Source: Xanthomonas campestris pv. badrii
GTDB lineage: Bacteria; Pseudomonadota; Gammaproteobacteria; Xanthomonadales; Xanthomonadaceae
DNA length: 64,000 nt
Direction: 5' to 3'
NCBI RefSeq assembly: GCF_012848175.1
Contig: NZ_CP051651.1
Span: 4,843,501 to 4,907,500 of the forward strand
How positions within the stretch are numbered: the first letter of the stretch is position 1; each line of letters begins with the position of its first letter. The notes beneath the pieces were generated by a model. It searched no databases, was not told the origin of the DNA, and worked only from the letters and a program-made list of their open reading frames with translations. The translations under genes and the position numbers were made by a program. Of this stretch, positions 44,481 to 51,585 are shown piece by piece.

Positions 44481-44497
44481 GGTCTAGTATTTAGACC
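44481..44497. promoter_or_regulatory. Putative HxlR operator
   Basis: GGTCTA-GTATT-TAGACC, a perfect 6-bp palindrome, lies 33 bp upstream of qorB and about 85 bp upstream of the hxlR start in the divergent region. It overlaps a TAGTAT sequence that could be a -10 box. Confidence 0.6.
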
Positions 44498-44582
44498 TCG
44501 TGGTCCGCGCGCCTATTGTCGGGACCGTCCGGTCCTGCGCAAGGAGGCAGTTTTACTCCCCCTGGTTACCGTGAGATACCCC

Positions 44583-45014
44583 GTGAATGCGATTGCCTTG
44601 TTTCCGCCGCCGCCTTCCCTCGAAGGCCCCTTCGACGCCACCAAGTGCCCCGTGCGCGATGTGCTGGACCAGATCGGCGACAAGTGGACCTTGCTGATCC
44701 TGTTGACGCTGATTCCCGGCCCGTCCCGCTTCAGCGCCATCCAGCGCGCGGTGCCGGACATCTCCAAGCGGATGCTGACCCAGACCCTGCGCAACCTCGA
44801 GCGCAACGGCATGATCACCCGCAAGGTCTACGCCACCAAGCCGCCCAGCGTGGAGTACGCGCTCTCCAAGCTCGGTATCGCGCTGCTGGGCCCGGTGTCG
44901 CAACTGCTGAACTGGGCAGGCGAACACCACGCCAGCATCCGCGCCGCCCGCGAGCGGTTCGATCGCGCCCAGCAACCGGCAACCGCACTGGACGCCGACG
45001 ACGCCCTGGCCTGA
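44583..45014 (+). CDS. HxlR-family redox regulator
   Basis: A 143-residue winged-helix protein with the family signature [19 protein letters not shown] at about residues 21-39, containing the conserved redox-sensing Cys, then [19 protein letters not shown] as the recognition region. It starts with GTG at 44583 (reading [11 protein letters not shown]); upstream in-frame codons are not family-like. It is divergent from qorB, which it most likely represses until quinone or oxidant exposure. It is followed by a 278-bp convergent gap with two hairpins. Confidence 0.88.
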   Translation: MNAIALFPPPPSLEGPFDATKCPVRDVLDQIGDKWTLLILLTLIPGPSRFSAIQRAVPDISKRMLTQTLRNLERNGMITRKVYATKPPSVEYALSKLGIALLGPVSQLLNWAGEHHASIRAARERFDRAQQPATALDADDALA

Positions 45015-45146
45015 CGGCTGAGCCTGGCCGTTGCGCACCGCCCCGCAGCCAGGTGTCGCGCTTTGACTCCACCTGCCACGCGCGTGCTCGGTTGGGGCAT
45101 TGCGCCCGTCGAGCAGGCAACGCTATTCCTGCGGCAGGGTAGGACG

Positions 45147-45210
45147 GCTGGTTTCAAACCAGCGCAGTGCGCAGGGTAGCCAACGGTGTCGCACGGGTGC
45201 GATACCGTTG
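45147..45210. terminator. Two stable hairpins in a convergent gap
   Basis: GCTGGTTT-C-AAACCAGC (45147-45163) and CAACGGTGTCGCAC-GG-GTGCGATACCGTTG (45181-45210, one mismatch) lie between the hxlR and small-membrane-protein genes. They may be termination or RNA-end structures; they lack a T-tract. Confidence 0.4.
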
Positions 45211-45292
45211 TACCTGCGCCGGGCACTTCTCCCCGCGCTCTGGCAGAGGTGGATGCGATGGTGGCGATGACCACTGCTAGCCAGCGGCCACG

Positions 45293-45565
45293 TTATCGCA
45301 GGTCCGGATTGCGCCAGTGAATCCAGCACCAACCGATCCCTGAAGCGACCAAGGAACATACCAGTGCGCCCCGCATCCAGTATGCGCCGACGGCATGCGC
45401 GCCAAACGCCCCCACCACGAATCCAGCCAGCGATAGACCGGCAACCTTGCGTTGCTCAACCAGCCACCTGGCCTGTTTGACACGTTTGAGGCGTCGCGCT
45501 TCCTGCTCCGCAGCATCCTGCCGCATGACCGCACGGGCAACCTCTTCAGCGTTAGAACGATCCAT
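45293..45565 (-). CDS. Small two-segment membrane protein
   Basis: A 90-residue hypothetical protein. The N-terminal half is charged and helical (NAEEVARAVMRQDAAEQEAR, KQARWLVEQRKV); the C-terminal half has two hydrophobic segments, LSLAGFVVGAFGAHAVGAYW and ALVCSLVASGIGWCWIHW. A GGAGAGAG ribosome site precedes the ATG at 45565. No family is recognised. No neighbour suggests a function. Confidence 0.55.
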   Translation of the reverse strand: MDRSNAEEVARAVMRQDAAEQEARRLKRVKQARWLVEQRKVAGLSLAGFVVGAFGAHAVGAYWMRGALVCSLVASGIGWCWIHWRNPDLR

Positions 45566-45820
45566 CGTCTACTCTCTCCAGGAAATATCGCGCACGCAAC
45601 GAGCTCGGTGATGGGAGTTGCTGCGACCTGCAGCCGCAGGCACGCACTGCATGGCGTATTCAAGCACGACATCTTGAATCAGAAAAGATGATGCGCTGCC
45701 ACCGCCTCACAAGCGTGGTGCGTAGCCGCCAACACCAAGTTGCCAACGCGCAATGTCCATGCGGCGTCCTGGTGAATCATCCATGCGGCCGTTGGCCGCT
45801 GGATAAAGAGCTACACGAGG

Positions 45821-46165
45821 TCAGGCCAGCGATTGCTCATACGCCTCCACCAAGAATGGCCTCATGGCTTCAAGCTCATCCACCGACCGCAGCTTCGCAA
45901 CCACGGTGAAGCGAGTTCCATCCGACACATGCTTGATGAAGAGCGCGGGGTTCGCAGCGCGATGCAGGTGAATCGCCAGCCGCACGGCATCGCGCATCAC
46001 GATCACATCCGCAAACACGCGGTGGCTGCGCAGCAGCACATAGCGCGCTCGGGCCACACACTCGACCGGCCCAAGGGTTGCCACAAAGGTCAAGTGCAGC
46101 GTAGAGCGACAAGCCCTTCTGGTCGATCGCGTAAAACACCCTCTGCGTCGCCGGTGCCACAGGCG
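45821..46165 (-). pseudogene. DUF5655-like gene, frameshifted and truncated
   Basis: One frame reads TQRVFYAIDQKGLSLYAALDL, and then the adjacent frame continues VATLGPVECVARARYVLLRS through HRVFADVIVMRDAVRLAIHL to EAYEQSLA and a stop. Joining them needs removal of one base in the run at about 46085-46087. The joined sequence looks like a DUF5655 domain. No further N-terminal part is readable upstream, so the gene is both frameshifted and truncated. It may be the residue of an old integron cassette, but no attC was found around it. Confidence 0.55.
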
Positions 46166-46304
46166 TGCCGCTGCCCCTTCCGCGTGAACTTTCGATTGCA
46201 TGCCGGGCACATCCACGTGCTTGTCATGATCTAGCCCTGCAAAGGAGCCGAAGCGGCAACGTCCCCCGGTCTTGCGTCGCTGGCGCTCAGACCACCGACC
46301 TTCC

Positions 46305-46652
46305 CTAAAGTTGCCACAACCCATGATCGTTGCCGGCGTGCAGATAGATGGCAAATTTTCCACGTCCGGGAATTTCCATCGGCGGCACGCCAACCTTGCC
46401 GCCAGCCTGGACGATAGCGGCAAAAGCAGCCTCGATGTCCTTCACTAGCCAGTAGGGCCGTACCACTGGATCTTCAGTGCCGCGCAATGGTGCGCGAACA
46501 CCAATCAAGCCACCGTTGGCCAATGTAGCCGTACGTGCGTTGCCAAGTTCTGCGACAGGCTCTCCAAATTGCACTCCATCCGCTGAGCAGTAAGCCGCGC
46601 ATACCGCGTCCACGTCTGTTGTCACGATCTCGAGATAGTGAAGCTGCATCAT
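46305..46652 (-). CDS. VOC-family (glyoxalase-like) protein
   Basis: A 115-residue protein with the vicinal oxygen chelate fold: MQLHYLEIVTTDVDAVCAAY at the start, then ANGGLIGVRAPLRGTEDPVV and RPYWLVKDIEAAFAAIVQAG and the ending IYLHAGNDHGLWQL. GGAGAAG lies just before paired ATGs at 46652 and 46649; the second is 6 bp from GGAG. The frame is open further upstream into a papain-like remnant, which is not part of this protein. Stand-alone VOC proteins bind or modify small molecules; the substrate is unknown. Confidence 0.75.
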   Translation of the reverse strand: MMQLHYLEIVTTDVDAVCAAYCSADGVQFGEPVAELGNARTATLANGGLIGVRAPLRGTEDPVVRPYWLVKDIEAAFAAIVQAGGKVGVPPMEIPGRGKFAIYLHAGNDHGLWQL

Positions 46653-46841
46653 CTTCTCCGCAGATGGTCGGAAGTTGATCCCCTCGATACTCAGTTGCTG
46701 GATCGAAGACCAATGAGTTACGCGTCTACCTTGCGAAACACCCGCGACCATGGCCGCGCAGGCGATGCCACACCCAGACGCGTCTTTCTGGACGATGTTA
46801 GGCATGTTGCAATCTGCAAAAGCGTCTTGACGTTTAAGCAA
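46653..46841 (-). pseudogene. Peptidase C39-like N-terminal remnant
   Basis: In frame with and upstream of the VOC gene, the translation MPNIVQKDASGCGIACAAMV followed by AGVSQG matches the start of C39-like cysteine peptidase domains (Q-x-D-x-x-G-C-G-x-A-C). The catalytic Cys is present but the His/Asp part is gone; the sequence then becomes nonspecific and joins the VOC gene. It appears to be a 5' fragment left after a deletion. Confidence 0.4.
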
Positions 46842-46912
46842 GCGGCCGTGGCGGGCCGTTTGAGCGAGGGAACAGGCAGCGCTGCGCGCTACGGAAGCGT
46901 GTACTCGAATGC

Positions 46913-47380
46913 TTAGCTGTGTTTGCCAGCTGCAATGTGGATGTTGAAGTCACCGGCCAGACCAACAAGCTCACCAGTGCCGGAATCGGGAACCATGGTG
47001 ACCGATAGGCTTGGGCTTCCTTGGTTCATTATTCCGGTATGTTGAAGGACGAAGGTTCCTTTCTTGCCTTTCAAGGAGCCTTCGACGGTCTCGATGGCAA
47101 CGTACCCGGCTGAGCCCTGGACTAACGTCATCGCGCTCAGCATCTGGCCTTTGCTCGTCGCGACCAGGTCGCCGGATATCGTCTTGTCGATGGACATTCG
47201 ACCGAGCTTTGAACCTTCGGCTTGACCTTCGAAGGCAAGCGGTAGCAGCTTGACTACAAATTCACCCCTGGCGACTTCATTCACGACGGATGGCCTCGTT
47301 GCGTGCTGATTTGATTGTGCCTGCGCCGCCGAAGCAAGCGATGCGAGCAGGACAGCGAAGAGGAACGGGCGCTTTGACGA
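46913..47380 (-). CDS. Integron cassette gene: exported DUF3224-like protein
   Basis: About 155 residues. It begins in a secretion signal, KRPFLFAVLLASLASAAQA, then a beta-rich domain with MSIDKTISGDLVATSKGQML, GSAGYVAIETVEGSLKGKKG and TFVLQHTGIMNQG, typical of DUF3224. No ATG, GTG or TTG is found before the signal peptide inside the cassette: the expected start position reads TCG or TCA. The frame is open upstream through the attC into the preceding cassette (to about 47500), so the start codon may be lost or translation may enter from upstream. It is the last recognisable cassette of the array. Confidence 0.6.
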   Translation of the reverse strand, partial: SSKRPFLFAVLLASLASAAQAQSNQHATRPSVVNEVARGEFVVKLLPLAFEGQAEGSKLGRMSIDKTISGDLVATSKGQMLSAMTLVQGSAGYVAIETVEGSLKGKKGTFVLQHTGIMNQGSPSLSVTMVPDSGTGELVGLAGDFNIHIAAGKHS

Positions 47381-47386
47381 TTCGCT

Positions 47387-47445
47387 ACTGACGCTTGAAG
47401 TAAGCCGAGTTTCCAAGCGGCATCGGCTTGAAGGAGTTGTTAGGC
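47387..47445 (-). repeat. attC site
   Basis: A 59-bp integron recombination site separating the DUF3224 cassette from the non-coding cassette at 47446. R' is GTTAGGC (47439-47445). R'' is degenerate (ACTGACG at 47387). The arms GCCGAGTTTCCAAGCGGCATCGGC form the hairpin core. Confidence 0.8.
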
Positions 47446-47726
47446 AGGAAGTGGCCGCAAAGCGTGAGTGTTGCAACCATGCTAGCCAACACTGCCGCAT
47501 AAGCCGAGTGTGCCACAGGTTGTGGGATAGAGCTTACCCAATAACTTCGAGACGCATGATGCAAGCGAAGTCAAGCGCAAGGAGTGTTGCACGGCAACGA
47601 CGTGCGAGAGCGACGCACAAGACCTATCGACACGAGCAACGATCATGACTGCTATCCGGAGCCGACCGCATGCGTATCCGCAAGGTTACCGAAGCCGGAT
47701 CCACCAACCGACTTGCTGCACCACCG
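47446..47726 (-). ncRNA. Gene-less integron cassette, copy 1 (possible sRNA)
   Basis: A cassette body of about 281 bp without a convincing gene. It is homologous along most of its length to the cassettes at 48341-48619 and 51586-51866, sharing GGCCGCAAAG, TGCAACCATGCT, CACTGCCGC, GTGTGCCACAG and later GACTGC and ACCGCATG blocks. It is the most diverged of the three. An integron-encoded sRNA (sRNA-Xcc1) is known in X. campestris, which makes an RNA product plausible; identity was not checked. Confidence 0.4.
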
Positions 47727-47785
47727 CCTAACACCTGAGTCGAGCTACGCCGCGAAGCGGCGTCGGCTTGGACGAGTTGTTAGCC
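47727..47785 (-). repeat. attC site
   Basis: A 59-bp site with R'' CCTAACA (47727) and R' GTTAGCC (47779-47785), and the core CTACGCCGCGAAGCGGCGTCGGC. The downstream gene's stop codon lies within R', as is common in cassettes. Confidence 0.85.
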
Positions 47786-48184
47786 CTCGCGGGGGTCGAA
47801 CACCAGCTGCATGCTCTGGTGGAAGGGCACGAGATTCCAGTGTTCTAGCAGCTGAAGCGCTCGCTGGTAAGGGAGTGCCGGATCGATATCGCCGAAATCG
47901 AACGCAGGTTGATTCCGGGATGCTGACGCCAGCTGCGCGGCTTGAAAGAAAGAATCACGGTCGAGGGCGCCACCCCAGAGCTGGGTCTGGAGAGCCTCCA
48001 CGATCGCCTCCGCCTGGACGGCTTCGGTTTCCACGGATCGGTTGCTCGGATCGTGGACCGCCTGCATGACGAAACCCGCATCCGAACCGGCGGCTACCTG
48101 GCTGAGGAAGCCATGCCGGAGCGGCAATGCGGACTCCACGATGTAGTGGATCAAATCGTGGGGCAATGTACCTTGGCGTGGCAT
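47780..48184 (-). CDS. Integron cassette gene: hypothetical protein
   Basis: A 134-residue soluble protein of unrecognised family, starting MPRQGTLPHDLIHYIVESAL. The frame is open about 30 codons further upstream (DKVDRLRFVRADGSETQCA), and this extension looks like genuine protein sequence, but it contains no start codon before a TGA near 48275. The true N-terminus may have been lost by frameshift: a competing ATG frame just upstream reads MKLIAEKAREKRQS and stops. Composition is acidic and helical. The neighbours are unrelated cassettes, so context gives no function. Confidence 0.55.
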   Translation of the reverse strand: MPRQGTLPHDLIHYIVESALPLRHGFLSQVAAGSDAGFVMQAVHDPSNRSVETEAVQAEAIVEALQTQLWGGALDRDSFFQAAQLASASRNQPAFDFGDIDPALPYQRALQLLEHWNLVPFHQSMQLVFDPREG

Positions 48185-48281
48185 GGCGCACTGGGTTTCG
48201 CTGCCGTCGGCCCGGACAAACCGAAGTCGATCAACTTTGTCGCTTTTCCCGAGCTTTTTCCGCGATGAGCTTCATGAGAGG

Positions 48282-48340
48282 GCTAACGCCTAAATTAAGC
48301 CGACCGGCGAAGCGGTGTCGGCTTGAACGAATTGTTAGGC
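48282..48340 (-). repeat. attC site
   Basis: A 59-bp site: R'' GCTAACG (48282-48288), R' GTTAGGC (48334-48340), core GCCGACCGGCGAAGCGGTGTCGGC. Typical Xanthomonas-type attC. Confidence 0.9.
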
Positions 48341-48619
48341 AGCGAGTGACCGCAAAGGTTGGATGGTGCAACCATGCTCCCCAGCACTGCCGCCTGGACC
48401 GAGTGTGCCGCAGCTTGTGGGATGGAGCTTGCCCAGCGATGCCGTGGCGCGGTGCCACCGAAGCCAAGTGCAATGAGCGCAGCGCGCCCACAACGTGCGA
48501 AGCCGAAGCGCCGGACTCACCGCAACCCATAACAGCGGTGACTGCCGCCCGGGGCTGACCGCATGTGTGCCAGCCCACTCACCGAAGCTCGCCCGCCGAC
48601 GTGCTTGCTCCACCACGGT
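48341..48619 (-). ncRNA. Gene-less integron cassette, copy 2 (possible sRNA)
   Basis: The body of about 279 bp is strongly similar to the cassette at 51586-51866: GGTTGGATGGTGCAACCATG, CCCAGCACTGCCGCCTGGAC and GGGATGGAGCTTGCCCAGCG are identical in both. The GGTTG/CAACC pair can form a hairpin. A minus-strand frame (48231-48578) crosses the attC but has no recognisable domain. It is bounded on the left side of its own direction by a normal attC and on the other by the atypical attC at 48620. Confidence 0.45.
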
Positions 48620-48678
48620 CTAACGACAAGCTAAGCGGCGCAGCTATGCTGCGTCCTTGCTTCAGCGCATTGTTAGCT
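48620..48678 (-). repeat. attC site of a different sequence type
   Basis: R'' TCTAACG (48620-48626) and R' GTTAGCT (48672-48678) are present, but the interior (GACAAGCTAAGCGGCGCAGC, TATGCTGCGTCCTTGCTTC) does not share the GAATTAAGCCGA/TCGGCTTGAATGAA core of all the others. The cassette carrying it was probably acquired from another integron. Confidence 0.85.
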
Positions 48679-49387
48679 TTGGTAGAAACTTAACTTCACC
48701 CTTGAGAAAAGTATTATAGAACTGAGTTAGTACGTGGTACTTTTGCCCAAAGATAGAGCCATATCTAATATCTACAACCGTAGACCTGCCCGAGGTACTG
48801 AAAGTACAAGGAGGTATATCACCATTGATTACTCCACAGGCAAGTGCTTCTAACTCAAATGGTCGTTCAGATTGAATTTCTGTTGAAACCCTTAGAAGGG
48901 GTGCGCCTGAGTCATCAGGGTTAAAGAAGTTTTCGTAGTCGCTTAGTAACGCTACTTTGTACTTACGAGTTTCTCCAGCGCGAATATCTACTCCACTACC
49001 ATTATAGCCGTTAGCAAATTCATCACCATATGGGGATTTATTAGAGTCATAATTATAAAATTCTACTCTGACATTTTTTGCGGTCACATTAGATGTGTTT
49101 TTTATAGTAAAAGTTACTAATTCATCGTTGGAGCTGTTTCTTTCTTTTTCTACCCTCGTTATTTCTAATTTAGTCGGATTCTGATCAATGGTGAGGAGGT
49201 CTTGAGCACTCAGCTTCGATGGAGCGGGTTCCAGCCATTGGTAAACACTAATAGTCCAGATAATCAGCTGGACTGAGCCTACAAATATTCCAATTGCAGC
49301 TCCAACATAGCCAATTCTATTTGGCATAGTCCAACTTTTGAACTGCTTGGACGAAGGTATTAAAAGTTTCAAGTTATCTCCGTTCAC
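48662..49387 (-). CDS. Integron cassette gene: AT-rich membrane-anchored protein
   Basis: A 241-residue protein with one N-terminal membrane segment (IGYVGAAIGIFVGSVQLIIW, about residues 25-44) followed by an extracytoplasmic region with a beta-sandwich-like stretch, LVTFTIKNTSNVTAKNVRVE and YKVALLSDYENF. Two cysteines are in ALACGVINGDIPPC. The base composition is much more AT-rich than the chromosome, a clear sign of acquisition. It also carries the atypical attC. No family is recognised and the function is unknown. Confidence 0.65.
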   Translation of the reverse strand: MNGDNLKLLIPSSKQFKSWTMPNRIGYVGAAIGIFVGSVQLIIWTISVYQWLEPAPSKLSAQDLLTIDQNPTKLEITRVEKERNSSNDELVTFTIKNTSNVTAKNVRVEFYNYDSNKSPYGDEFANGYNGSGVDIRAGETRKYKVALLSDYENFFNPDDSGAPLLRVSTEIQSERPFELEALACGVINGDIPPCTFSTSGRSTVVDIRYGSIFGQKYHVLTQFYNTFLKGEVKFLPKLTMR

Positions 49388-49396
49388 TTAGTGAAA

Positions 49397-49455
49397 GCTG
49401 ACGCCTGAGTTAAGCCGTGGCGCGAAGCGGCATCGGCTTGAACGAACTGTTAGCT
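49397..49455 (-). repeat. attC site
   Basis: R'' is degenerate (GCTGACG, 49397-49403); R' GTTAGCT at 49449-49455; core GCCGTGGCGCGAAGCGGCATCGGC. Confidence 0.85.
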
Positions 49456-50184
49456 AGCACTCTCTTCATTTGGACCCAAGCCAATGACGTTCAAAAGCAT
49501 TCTTCCAAGTGGAGTTGTGCTGGGCGAGTGGTACGAGAAATTTTTAGTGAATGCGTCGATCTCGGGCTGCTTATTGCGATCTAGCCTAAGATCTCGTTGA
49601 AGCAATCCAAGGCTTTCCAGGTGTGATTTGTAGCTCTCTTGGAGAGTGTGCCGGTCTTGTTCGACTTGGGGTGCGCCCATGTAGGCCCTAGCCGGCTGCA
49701 AGACTGATTCGTGGGTCTTCCAGAACTCATCTGGAGCGCCGATATATGACCCAATGAATGAACGAAGCCAGATTATTTCAACGTCGTTAATCTCACCGAG
49801 AATTCGAAGAAGATGACGAGAGTCGTTTTGGCTTTCTTCCTCTTCCGTAAGGCTGTGTGCAACTAGAGAGGCTAGGTACTCTCTTCGCTCATCGCTTGTC
49901 GAGCGTGCCGCCTGTCGCATTGCTTCTTCTGTGAGTTCTACAAATTTTTCGTCAAAGAAACGACGATGAATAAAATTCTCTTCCAACTGGTTGATTCGCC
50001 TATCCAACGCGGCGGCAAATTTTGAGATTCTTTCAATTCTTTGATTAGGAATGATTGTGCTGGCGAGTTCAACCAGCAGCGATCCAGCAAATGGGACTGC
50101 GCCAAGAATCGACTTTGCGCCAGCTGCTACGTAGTCGATTGCTTTGTTCTTGATTTCGGAAGGACTGGAAGAGTCGTCTGTCAT
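49450..50184 (-). CDS. Integron cassette gene: hypothetical helical protein
   Basis: A 244-residue protein of unrecognised family. A glycine-rich moderately hydrophobic stretch at residues 19-45 (AAGAKSILGAVPFAGSLLVE) could interact with membranes, followed by a long acidic helical region, RERYLASL-like with EKFVELTEEAMRQAARSTSD. It contains no known catalytic motif. Its overall look is like accessory proteins sometimes found in bacterial defence islands, but this is only an impression. It is intact, begins at ATG 50184 just inside its cassette boundary, and ends inside its attC. Confidence 0.65.
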   Translation of the reverse strand: MTDDSSSPSEIKNKAIDYVAAGAKSILGAVPFAGSLLVELASTIIPNQRIERISKFAAALDRRINQLEENFIHRRFFDEKFVELTEEAMRQAARSTSDERREYLASLVAHSLTEEEESQNDSRHLLRILGEINDVEIIWLRSFIGSYIGAPDEFWKTHESVLQPARAYMGAPQVEQDRHTLQESYKSHLESLGLLQRDLRLDRNKQPEIDAFTKNFSYHSPSTTPLGRMLLNVIGLGPNEESAS

Positions 50185-50190
50185 GTTCTG

Positions 50191-50249
50191 GCTAACGCCT
50201 GAATTAAGCCGACACGCTAAGCGTGTTCGGCTTGAATGAACTGTTATAC
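50191..50249 (-). repeat. attC site
   Basis: R'' GCTAACG (50191-50197), R' GTTATAC (50243-50249, diverged), core GCCGACACGCTAAGCGTGTTCGGC. Confidence 0.88.
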
Positions 50250-50277
50250 ATCAATCCGTATGGCCTACTTGGCTATC

Positions 50278-50637
50278 CTATTCCTGACTAGTGAGGGCGA
50301 TATCGATAATATCGATGTTGATACGCGCGCGAATTTCAGAGCTTGTGATGTCGTGAGATGTAGGTACTACGATTATTCGTGCCTCAATTTCTATGTCCCA
50401 GTCGCTGTCATGGTCCTCGCCGTCCGAGTCAGTGTGCTGCACAACGCACGTGCCTTTGATCCGAACCACAATACTCTCCGGTGGTTCTTCACAGGAGTAC
50501 TCGGGCTCTTCGCGGTCGACACTTATAATGCTCCCCTCGTAATTTCCTCGGTCGCCATCGTCAACTTGGTGGCCATGACCGATAACACGCTTAATGATCT
50601 CATCTGAAAAGATTTCTTCGACTGATTTTGCAAACAT
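50278..50637 (-). CDS. Integron cassette gene: acidic hypothetical protein
   Basis: A 119-residue, strongly acidic protein (for example REEPEYSCEEPPES and HTDSDGEDHDSDWDIEIEAR), beta-rich and soluble. An AAGGAG ribosome site precedes the ATG at 50637. No family is recognised. An acidic DNA-mimic or immunity-type protein is conceivable, but nothing in the context supports it beyond composition. The opposite-strand frame over this region is a shadow. Confidence 0.6.
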   Translation of the reverse strand: MFAKSVEEIFSDEIIKRVIGHGHQVDDGDRGNYEGSIISVDREEPEYSCEEPPESIVVRIKGTCVVQHTDSDGEDHDSDWDIEIEARIIVVPTSHDITSSEIRARINIDIIDIALTSQE

Positions 50638-51008
50638 CTGTGCAACTCCTTTTGAGGTATAACGCCTGAATTAAGCCGACCCGCGAAGCGGGTTCGGCTT
50701 GAATGAATTGTTAGGCAGCATCTCTCTCGCCCCTTTTCGCTCGAGTTCCACGAGCTCATCAGCAGGCTTGGCCTGTAAGGGAGGCGGGACTCCCGAGAAG
50801 CAATGACAGCCTTCTTAGTACGAACGACAAATGACCGAAGCATCTCCTGAGCCTTATTGATCATATGAGTACCCTCCTTTTGGATGAGATGTGAAAGAAC
50901 GGAACAAGCTTCTGAAACAAGGAATCCAGCGACAAAGCTAACTGGTCCAGCTGCAACATAGAACAGGCCCGTCATCATCAGTCTCAGGAGGCCGCCTCTG
51001 AGAGACAC
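50523..51008 (-). CDS. Integron cassette gene: small membrane protein, frame crosses attC
   Basis: The frame starts at 51008 with MSLRGGLLRLMMTGLFYVAA and has a membrane segment (TGLFYVAAGPVSFVAGFLVS) followed by an amphipathic region, MINKAQEMLRSFVVRTKKAV. Cassette limits predict a stop near 50716, but the frame continues through the attC (CLTIHSSRTRFAGRLNSGV) and overlaps the start of the next cassette gene out of frame before stopping at 50523. The C-terminal third is therefore probably not selected and the gene may have lost its own stop. Function unknown. Confidence 0.4.
   Translation of the reverse strand: MSLRGGLLRLMMTGLFYVAAGPVSFVAGFLVSEACSVLSHLIQKEGTHMINKAQEMLRSFVVRTKKAVIASRESRLPYRPSLLMSSWNSSEKGRERCCLTIHSSRTRFAGRLNSGVIPQKELHRCLQNQSKKSFQMRSLSVLSVMATKLTMATEEITRGAL
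50658..50716 (-). repeat. attC site
   Basis: R'' TATAACG (50658-50664), R' GTTAGGC (50710-50716), core GCCGACCCGCGAAGCGGGTT with CGGC. Confidence 0.9.
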
Positions 51009-51037
51009 AGAAGTGTTTCGACGATTTGTCTATGCTG

Positions 51038-51096
51038 TCTAACGCTTGAATTAAGCCGACCCGCAAAGTGGGTTCGGCTTGAATGAATTGTTAGTG
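51038..51096 (-). repeat. attC site
   Basis: R'' TCTAACG (51038-51044), R' GTTAGTG (51090-51096), core GCCGACCCGCAAAGTGGGTT with CGGC. Confidence 0.9.
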
Positions 51097-51109
51097 CTCA
51101 ATCTTGCGC

Positions 51110-51511
51110 CTAGCCATTGAGAGACAACCACGCGGCAACTTGCTTGTTGAGCGTATGCAATTGCATGTCATAGTCATCTGGCCACTCCGCGAATGCCCTG
51201 GTGCGAATGCCATCAAGCACGTCTTTAGGCACGCGAGCATTCTCATACTGGAAAAACTCTCGAGCGGCATTAAACTGCTTTTTGACCGTGTGTAGTTGCA
51301 TGTCGTAGTCACCGTCCCATTCCGTGAAAGCTGAAGAGAAGATGCCGTTGACGAAATCACTCGGGTCAAGGCTTGAGTAAAATTGATTGAGCTCGAGATA
51401 GGCGTCAATCTGTTTTTCTAGCGTGTGTTTCTGCATGTCAAAGTCATCGGGCCATTCTTCCCGCGCTTTGGCAAGGATGCGTGCGTGAACATCTGCTGGA
51501 ACACTCGCCAT
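51110..51511 (-). CDS. Integron cassette gene: three-repeat protein
   Basis: A 133-residue protein composed of three copies of a roughly 42-residue unit. The repeated core is EWPDDFDMQKHTLEKQIDAY, then EWDGDYDMQLHTVKKQFNAA, then EWPDDYDMQLHTLNKQVAAW. Each begins with a helical segment such as ARILAKARE or GIRTRAFA. It is soluble with no signal. The ATG at 51511 is inside the cassette; the frame is also open upstream through the attC into the gene-less cassette. No family is assigned. Conserved Asp/Glu and aromatic positions suggest a binding or structural role. Confidence 0.65.
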   Translation of the reverse strand: MASVPADVHARILAKAREEWPDDFDMQKHTLEKQIDAYLELNQFYSSLDPSDFVNGIFSSAFTEWDGDYDMQLHTVKKQFNAAREFFQYENARVPKDVLDGIRTRAFAEWPDDYDMQLHTLNKQVAAWLSLNG

Positions 51512-51526
51512 AATGTCTCGTTGAGC

Positions 51527-51585
51527 GCTAACGCTTGAATTAAGCCGAGTTGCGAAGCAACTTCGGCTTGAATGAGTTGTTAGGC
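51527..51585 (-). repeat. attC site
   Basis: R'' GCTAACG (51527-51533), R' GTTAGGC (51579-51585), core GCCGAGTTGCGAAGCAACTT with CGGC. Confidence 0.9.

Noticed and set aside
45147..45163. tRNA T-arm-like hairpin
   Set aside because: No acceptor, D or anticodon arms could be built around it.
46797..46803. GTTAGGC as another attC end
   Set aside because: It falls in the C39-like remnant's start (ATGCCTAAC) and no R'' or TCGGCTTGAA-type arm accompanies it.
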